The notes below the pieces were generated by a model. That model worked only from the letters and a program-made list of their open reading frames with translations, ran no database searches and was not told the origin of the DNA. The position numbers were made by a program, and so were the translations under genes. From contig DJOI01000047.1 of the NCBI GenBank assembly GCA_002439605.1, forward strand, positions 1 through 28,462: DNA of 28,462 nt, in the 5' to 3' direction. Positions 23,348-28,462 of this stretch are shown here, in pieces; the first letter of the stretch is position 1; each line of letters starts with the position of its first letter. This DNA is from Candidatus Segatella mututuai. Its GTDB lineage: Bacteria; Bacteroidota; Bacteroidia; Bacteroidales; Bacteroidaceae.

Positions 23348-25825
23348 ATGAATAGGTACATCGTCCTCGCTATCATGGCGAGTATTTTCTGTCTTTCAAC
23401 TTTCGCCCAACGCCAGGAACAGGTGTTGGGTGAAGAATGGAAGTTTGTGCGTGGTGAGCACAATATGGCAGAGCAAGTAAACTATGATGATTCTGAATGG
23501 GAGAAGGTCTCTGTTCCGCATGATTATGCCATCTTGGGTCCTTTTGATAGAGCAAATGACATACAGGATGTCATGAATGTCCAAAACAAGGAGACCCAGA
23601 TTAATCGGAAGACTGGACGTACAGGCGGGCTTCCTTACTATGGACAGGCTTGGTATCGTCGTCATTTTCAAACGAAAGGTGGCAAACATTGTCGGTTGTA
23701 TTTTGATGGTGCGATGAGTGAGGCTACAGTGTTTGTTAATGGCAAGAAAGTAGCTTTCCAACCTAATGGTTATGCAGCATTTTATGTAGATATAACCCCA
23801 TTTCTTGATCAGAGAGGCAAGGACAATGTCTTGGCTGTAAAATTGGATGCGAAGGCTCATTCTTCGAGATGGTATCCTGGTGCAGGCTTGTTCCGAGAGG
23901 TAAAGCTTGTTGAGACGGCTGATGCCTACCTTGCTGAGTGGGACACGAAGGTCATTACATTGTTGAAGAAAGGGAGAGAGGCTGAGGTCAGCTTGAATAT
24001 CGCTATCCAAGGTAAACAAACTTCAGGGTTGCGAGTCAAGGTGGAACTCATGGATTGCTTGGATAGGCAGATTGCTGTGCAAGAACAAAGGATAAAGTCT
24101 CATGATAAGTCAGGCTTGATAAGAAGTTATCAACGGCTAAGGCTGCATTCCCCTCAGTTGTGGACTCCGGAGACCCCTAACTTATACCGATTGCGTTTAT
24201 CTCTCTATCGTGGCTCTCGTCAGATTGATTGTCTGGAGACGAAGGTGGGAATCCGCACGGTGGATTTCATATCAGAAAAGGGCTTTTTCCTCAATGGGGA
24301 ACGTCGTCAGATACAAGGTGTTTGCATCCATCATGATTTAGGAGCTTATGGTACGGCTATCAACGAGGCAGTGTTGCGCTATCGCTTGAAGCTGTTAAAG
24401 AATATGGGTTGCAATGCCATCCGTACTTCTCACAACTTGCCATCTTCCCTTTTGGCGAATCTATGTGATGAGATGGGATTGATGTTGATGGTGGAGCCTT
24501 TTGACGAATGGAACACTCCGAAATGTGAGAATGGCTTCCATCGTTACTTCGCTGATTATAGCGAGCGAATGGTGAGGGACATGGTACGCCATTTTCGTAA
24601 CCATCCTTCTGTTATCCTGTGGGGAATAGGTAATGAGGTGCCTAACCAACGTGATGTCGATGGATGGAAACTCGTTGAGCGATTGCAGAAATATTGTCAT
24701 GAGGAAGATTCTACTCGCCAGGTAACGGTCTGCATGGACCAGATACCTTGTGTGCTTGCTAATGGATTTGCCAAGGACGTAGATATCCCTGGCATCAATT
24801 ATAATACTTGGAACTATGCTAAGGCGAAGAATGTTTGGAGACAAGGAATAATTCTTGGGTCAGAGACAGCCTCTACGGTCAGCTCACGTGGTGTTTATAA
24901 GTTTCCTCTTCGTTTGCGTGCGATGGCGATGTATGAAGATCATCAGTCCTCTGGCTATGATGTCGAGTATTGTAGCTGGAGCAATACTCCTGATGTTGAT
25001 TTTGCCTTGGCGGAGAATAATCCTTGGTACTTGGGGCAGTTCGTTTGGACAGGTTTTGATTACTTGGGTGAGCCTACGCCATATAATAATGATAGTTGGC
25101 CGAGCCATAGTTCTGTCTTTGGCATCATCGACTTGGCAAATATTCCAAAGGATAGGTACTATCTTTATCGTAGCCAATGGAACAACCAAAAGCATACGTT
25201 GCATCTCCTTCCTCATTGGACATGGCATGGAAGAGAGGGTGAGGTTACACCAGTCATGGTTTATACTGATTATCCTGAGGCGGAATTGTTCCTAAATGGC
25301 AAGAGTTTGGGAAGGCAGAGAAAATTGTCTTTGGCAGAGGTTGGAAATTTAAAGAATGATAGCTTGGCACTTCTCCGTCATTATCGATTGATATGGGACT
25401 CTGTGAGATATGAACCAGGTAAGTTGGTTGCGGTGGCATATGATTCAGAGGGCCATGCTGTGATGAAGGACTCTGTCTGTACAGCAGGAGCACCTTACCG
25501 TTTGGTAGCAACTGTGGACAAGAAAATACTCAAAAATAATGGCGACGACATAGCCTTTGTGCGAGTGGATGTTGTGGACAAGGATGGAAATCTATGTGTA
25601 GACAGTAACCAGATGATACATTTCAAGGTGACAGGAAATGGACAATTTGTTGCCTCTGCTAATGGTGATCCTACAGACTTGCATCTTTATCATCTGCCAA
25701 ACATGCCAGTTTTTAAGGGACAGTTGATGGCTATGGTAAAAGGAACGAAGCAAGTGGGTGTCTTGCAGTTTGAAGCCTTTGCCGAAGGACTGCAAACATG
25801 TAAGATAAGTTTAACCGTAAAATAA
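23348..25825 (+). CDS. GH2 beta-galactosidase-type enzyme with extra C-terminal beta domains
   Basis: A secreted enzyme of 825 residues counted from the ATG at 23348. An in-frame TTG at 23342 directly abuts the previous stop codon and is the less likely start. The signal peptide ends near FAQ (about 21). The N-terminal sugar-binding domain (SVPHDYAI, WYRRHFQ, SRWYPGAGLFREV) and immunoglobulin-like domain precede a barrel with acid/base Glu430 in WGIGNEVP and nucleophile Glu506 in GSETAS. The GSET form and FVWTGFDYLGEPTPY are typical of large Bacteroidota beta-galactosidases. After about 610, further beta domains follow (MVYTDYPEAELFLNGKSLGR; FVRVDVVDKDGN), like the DUF4982 and Ig-like modules of that group. 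It lacks the NxK motif of the other GH2 here. Probable role: removing beta-galactosyl residues in the periplasm. Confidence 0.9.
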   Translation: MNRYIVLAIMASIFCLSTFAQRQEQVLGEEWKFVRGEHNMAEQVNYDDSEWEKVSVPHDYAILGPFDRANDIQDVMNVQNKETQINRKTGRTGGLPYYGQAWYRRHFQTKGGKHCRLYFDGAMSEATVFVNGKKVAFQPNGYAAFYVDITPFLDQRGKDNVLAVKLDAKAHSSRWYPGAGLFREVKLVETADAYLAEWDTKVITLLKKGREAEVSLNIAIQGKQTSGLRVKVELMDCLDRQIAVQEQRIKSHDKSGLIRSYQRLRLHSPQLWTPETPNLYRLRLSLYRGSRQIDCLETKVGIRTVDFISEKGFFLNGERRQIQGVCIHHDLGAYGTAINEAVLRYRLKLLKNMGCNAIRTSHNLPSSLLANLCDEMGLMLMVEPFDEWNTPKCENGFHRYFADYSERMVRDMVRHFRNHPSVILWGIGNEVPNQRDVDGWKLVERLQKYCHEEDSTRQVTVCMDQIPCVLANGFAKDVDIPGINYNTWNYAKAKNVWRQGIILGSETASTVSSRGVYKFPLRLRAMAMYEDHQSSGYDVEYCSWSNTPDVDFALAENNPWYLGQFVWTGFDYLGEPTPYNNDSWPSHSSVFGIIDLANIPKDRYYLYRSQWNNQKHTLHLLPHWTWHGREGEVTPVMVYTDYPEAELFLNGKSLGRQRKLSLAEVGNLKNDSLALLRHYRLIWDSVRYEPGKLVAVAYDSEGHAVMKDSVCTAGAPYRLVATVDKKILKNNGDDIAFVRVDVVDKDGNLCVDSNQMIHFKVTGNGQFVASANGDPTDLHLYHLPNMPVFKGQLMAMVKGTKQVGVLQFEAFAEGLQTCKISLTVK

Positions 25826-25832
25826 AGATAAA

Positions 25833-28316
25833 ATGGAAATACAGAAAAACAAAACATGGAAGTTGGTAAGACGCGGTGCTTTCTTGTTGATGGCTTGCCT
25901 TGTTTGTTCCAACTCCTTGGCGCAGATTGTGGATGATGCAGCTGTCAAGAGAGCAAAAAACTTGGTGTCCCAAATGACTCTCAAGGAAAAAATAGACTAT
26001 CTTTCGGGTGAAACCTCGTTCTCTCTGCGAGCTATTCCAAGGTTGGGTATTCCACGCATATTGTTGGCTGATGGACCTTGTGGTATTCGCAACCATGCAG
26101 AGCATAGTACCTTGTATCCTTGTGGAATGTTGACGGCGGCGACATGGAATCGCAATATCGCCCACTTGTTGGGTGAAGGCTTAGGAGATGATGCTCGTGC
26201 CCGTGGTGTGGGGATTTTGTTGGGACCGGGTGTAAACATCTATCGCTCTCCTTTGTGTGGTCGTAACTATGAGTATATGGGAGAAGATCCATTCTTGACC
26301 TCTGAGATTGCAAGCCAGTATATCCAAGGTGTGCAGAGCAAGGGGGTTATGGCAACGGTTAAGCATTTTTGTGGAAATAATCAGGAATGGAGTCGTCATC
26401 ATGTGAGCTCGGATATAGATGAGAGGACTCTTCGTGAAATTTATTTTCCTGCATTCCGTAAGGCAGTACAACAGGCTCATGTCGGTGCCGTGATGGATAG
26501 CTATAACTTGCTCAATGGAATACACGCTACAGAAAATGCTTGGCTCAACAAGACAATCCTGCGTGATACATGGGGATTCCAAGGATTCTTGATGTCGGAC
26601 TGGACTTCTGTCTATTCTGTGGTCAACACTGCAAACAATGGTCTTGATTTAGAGATGCCAAAAGGACGTAATCTTAATTATGCGAATCTTTATCCTATAA
26701 TTCAGAAAGGTGTGGTGACAGAGGAAACGATAGACTTGAAGGTGCAGCATATCCTGCAATCTTTGATAGCTTTCGGCTTATTGGATAGACAGCAGAAGGA
26801 TGAGAAAATTTCCTTGGATTATGCTCCTTCAAAGCTGAAGGCACTTCAGATAGCTCGTGAAGGCGTCGTAATGTTGAAGAACAATAGAAATGCTTTGCCA
26901 CTGAAAGGACGTACAGCAATTGTTGGAGAAAATGCCAACATTGTAGCAACTGGTGGCGGTAGTGGCTTTGTGAGTCCTTTCTCTTCGACATCCTTGAGCA
27001 TCGCTTTGAAAAAAGCTAAGTCTAACCTTGTCGTATTGACGGATGATGTTATATTTGAGGATGTCAGCAATGCGGTATATATAGATGAGACGATGACTCA
27101 AAAGGGATATTTGGCTTCTTATTATAAGAATCAAAAGATGCAAGGTGTGCCTGATTCAACGCATGTAGACAATAAAATAGATTTTGATTGGGGATACGAT
27201 TCTATAGGTCCAGGTTTTCCAAAGGATCATTTCTCAGCTAAATGGTCATTCTACTATAAGGCGGAGGAAGACGGCATGTTGCGTGTATCTATGGGCGGAG
27301 ACGATGGCTATCGCATCTTTGTTAATGATTCTCTCTTGACAGGTGATTGGGGCAATCACTCTTATTCAAATCGTGAAAAGACTTTCAAGGTGGCTAAGGG
27401 CAAAACGTACCATTTCGTTTTGGACTACTTTGATAATATATCTTCGGCAACAGTGAGGTGTAACATCTCTCGTCTCAATGAAAGGAAACTTCATGCAGGT
27501 CTGGAAAAGGTTGATAATATTGTCTATAGTACTGGATTCAATTCTAATGTGGAGGGCGAGGGCTTCGACCGTCCTTTTGCCTTGAGTGGTTATCAAGAGG
27601 AGATGATAGATCGTCTTTCCAAAATTGGCAAAAAACTGACGCTGGTTCTCAATGCTGGTGGTGGCGTGGACATCAACCATTGGTTAGGCAAGGTGGATGC
27701 CTTGTTGATGGCATGGTATCCTGGACAGGAAGGCGGTACTGCTTTGGCTGAAATATTGACAGGAAAGTTGTCGCCAAGTGGCAAACTTCCAATCTCCATA
27801 GAGAAGAAATGGGAGGATAATCCTTGCCATGACAGTTATTATGAGAATAAACCAGGAAGAGAATGCAAGACAGTGGAATATCGTGAAGGAATCTTTGTGG
27901 GCTATCGTGGCTATGATGCCAATGGTGTAAAACCATTGTTCCCATTTGGCTATGGCCTCTCTTATTCTTCGTTTGTTTATTCTAATCTTTGTTTGAAGAA
28001 AGTTTCTGACGGTTATGAGGTCTCTTTTGATGTGAAGAACATTGGCAAGATGGATGCTGCAGAGGTGGCGGAGGTTTATGTTGGTTGTGTTAAATCTGCT
28101 GTGCCGCGTCCTATCAAAGAACTAAAAGGTTTTGAGAAGGTATGGTTGAAGAAGGGCGAAAGTCGCCGATTGATGGTCAAACTTGATATGGACGCATTCT
28201 CTTATTACGATATGGACCAGCATCGGTTTGTTGTAGAGAACTGTGAATACGAGATTATGGTAGGTGGCAGCTCCGATGCTTTGCCTCTGAAACAATCTAT
28301 ATCTTTTATGAGGTAA
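25833..28316 (+). CDS. GH3 enzyme with inserted PA14 domain
   Basis: An 827-residue GH3 with a signal peptide ending near SLAQ (about 31). The barrel (about 35-320) contains LLADGPCGIR, GPGVNIYRSPLCGRNYEYMG, VKHFCGNNQEWSRH and LMSDW with nucleophile Asp256. The second domain (from about 335) is interrupted by a PA14 module at about 415-550 (GYLASYYKN, WSFYYKAEEDGMLRVSMGGD, DGYRIFVNDS). The acid/base candidate is Glu576 in GEGFDR, immediately after the insertion. A fibronectin-III-like domain ends the protein (about 725-827). In characterised relatives such as the beta-glucosidase KmBglI, the PA14 domain shapes the active site and favours short substrates. Expected activity is beta-glucosidase or a related exo-glycosidase. 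It is the last gene of the operon, 7 bases after the GH2 gene, and is followed by a terminator. Confidence 0.92.
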   Translation: MEIQKNKTWKLVRRGAFLLMACLVCSNSLAQIVDDAAVKRAKNLVSQMTLKEKIDYLSGETSFSLRAIPRLGIPRILLADGPCGIRNHAEHSTLYPCGMLTAATWNRNIAHLLGEGLGDDARARGVGILLGPGVNIYRSPLCGRNYEYMGEDPFLTSEIASQYIQGVQSKGVMATVKHFCGNNQEWSRHHVSSDIDERTLREIYFPAFRKAVQQAHVGAVMDSYNLLNGIHATENAWLNKTILRDTWGFQGFLMSDWTSVYSVVNTANNGLDLEMPKGRNLNYANLYPIIQKGVVTEETIDLKVQHILQSLIAFGLLDRQQKDEKISLDYAPSKLKALQIAREGVVMLKNNRNALPLKGRTAIVGENANIVATGGGSGFVSPFSSTSLSIALKKAKSNLVVLTDDVIFEDVSNAVYIDETMTQKGYLASYYKNQKMQGVPDSTHVDNKIDFDWGYDSIGPGFPKDHFSAKWSFYYKAEEDGMLRVSMGGDDGYRIFVNDSLLTGDWGNHSYSNREKTFKVAKGKTYHFVLDYFDNISSATVRCNISRLNERKLHAGLEKVDNIVYSTGFNSNVEGEGFDRPFALSGYQEEMIDRLSKIGKKLTLVLNAGGGVDINHWLGKVDALLMAWYPGQEGGTALAEILTGKLSPSGKLPISIEKKWEDNPCHDSYYENKPGRECKTVEYREGIFVGYRGYDANGVKPLFPFGYGLSYSSFVYSNLCLKKVSDGYEVSFDVKNIGKMDAAEVAEVYVGCVKSAVPRPIKELKGFEKVWLKKGESRRLMVKLDMDAFSYYDMDQHRFVVENCEYEIMVGGSSDALPLKQSISFMR

Positions 28317-28339
28317 GGGAAGGTGATAGGTTTATATAT

Positions 28340-28370
28340 AGGCACGTCTCTTACAAGACGTGCCTTTTTC
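28340..28370 (+). terminator. Strong intrinsic terminator ending the PUL operon
   Basis: A perfect 10-bp stem AGGCACGTCT (28340-28349) / AGACGTGCCT (28356-28365) with a 6-base loop is followed by a run of five T ending at 28369. It lies 24 bases after the last GH3 stop codon. Confidence 0.95.
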
Positions 28371-28396
28371 CTTATCATCGAAACATTGAAAAAGTG

Positions 28397-28404
28397 TATC
28401 TTTG
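28397..28404 (+). promoter_or_regulatory. Bacteroidota-type -7 box (TATCTTTG) for the next gene
   Basis: TATCTTTG matches TAnnTTTG and lies just after the operon terminator and 29 bases before an ATG. No clear -33 TTTG is seen at normal spacing. The position between a terminator and a new start codon supports it as a promoter for a separate transcription unit. Confidence 0.55.
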
Positions 28405-28433
28405 CAGAGCAATTCATTAAAAGACAATAACTT

Positions 28434-28462
28434 ATGAAAAGAAAGATATCATCAAAGATAAC
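28434..28462 (+). CDS. Start of a further gene, cut off by the window end
   Basis: An ATG at 28434 opens a frame reading MKRKISSKIT up to the window edge. It follows a terminator and a -7 box and begins with a basic stretch. Too little is present to name a product. Confidence 0.4.

Noticed and set aside
1..28462. Mobile elements, CRISPR arrays, tRNA or rRNA genes
   Set aside because: I saw no transposase, integrase, regular direct-repeat array, cloverleaf or rRNA-like sequence; the window is almost entirely co-directional coding DNA.

Overview
The window is most of a polysaccharide utilization locus (PUL) from a Bacteroidota bacterium, most likely of the order Bacteroidales and probably Prevotella or a close relative. 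Support comes from a SusC/SusD/SusE-like trio, an ECF sigma/FecR pair, -7 boxes of the form TAnnTTTG, acid-rich lipoprotein N-termini (Cys-Ser-Asp-Asn-Asp, Cys-Asn-Asp-Asp), and a C-terminal tail (GIYIQNGKKYMAK) of the kind common on secreted Prevotella proteins. The genus is an inference. All fifteen complete genes are on the + strand and tightly packed. The largest gap between complete genes is about 150 bases, so there is no long empty stretch.

Left part (1-3640): two secreted, esterase-like proteins. The first fuses an SGNH/GDSL hydrolase to an alpha/beta-hydrolase. The second joins an SGNH-like DUF4886-type domain to a parallel beta-helix. They are either the tail of an upstream operon or part of the same PUL.

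Control region (3640-5260): a plausible promoter, an ECF sigma-70 factor, and its FecR-type membrane anti-sigma factor.

Capture and degradation operon (5335-28316): a secreted DUF4832/DUF4874-type protein; a SusC-like TonB-dependent porin with an N-terminal STN signalling domain; SusD-like and SusE-like surface lipoproteins; a second DUF4832-type protein that is a predicted surface lipoprotein; a secreted FAD-dependent oxidoreductase with an N-terminal beta-sandwich; a GH36-like alpha-galactosidase; a GH2 with the NxK signature of beta-glucuronidases; a GH3; a large GH2 of the beta-galactosidase type; and a GH3 with an inserted PA14 domain. A strong intrinsic terminator at 28340-28370 ends the unit. 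A new -7 box and the first codons of another gene follow.

Proposed working model (inference): the surface lipoproteins bind the glycan and the surface DUF4832 protein cuts it. SusCD imports the fragments, and substrate on SusC signals through its STN domain to FecR and the sigma factor. In the periplasm the esterases remove acyl groups and the GH36/GH2/GH3 set trims alpha-galactosyl, beta-glucuronyl, beta-galactosyl and beta-glucosyl type residues, perhaps helped by an FAD-dependent oxidation. There is no recognisable endo-acting enzyme of a well-known family and no sulfatase. The DUF4832 pair and the oxidoreductase are therefore the likeliest places for undescribed chemistry.
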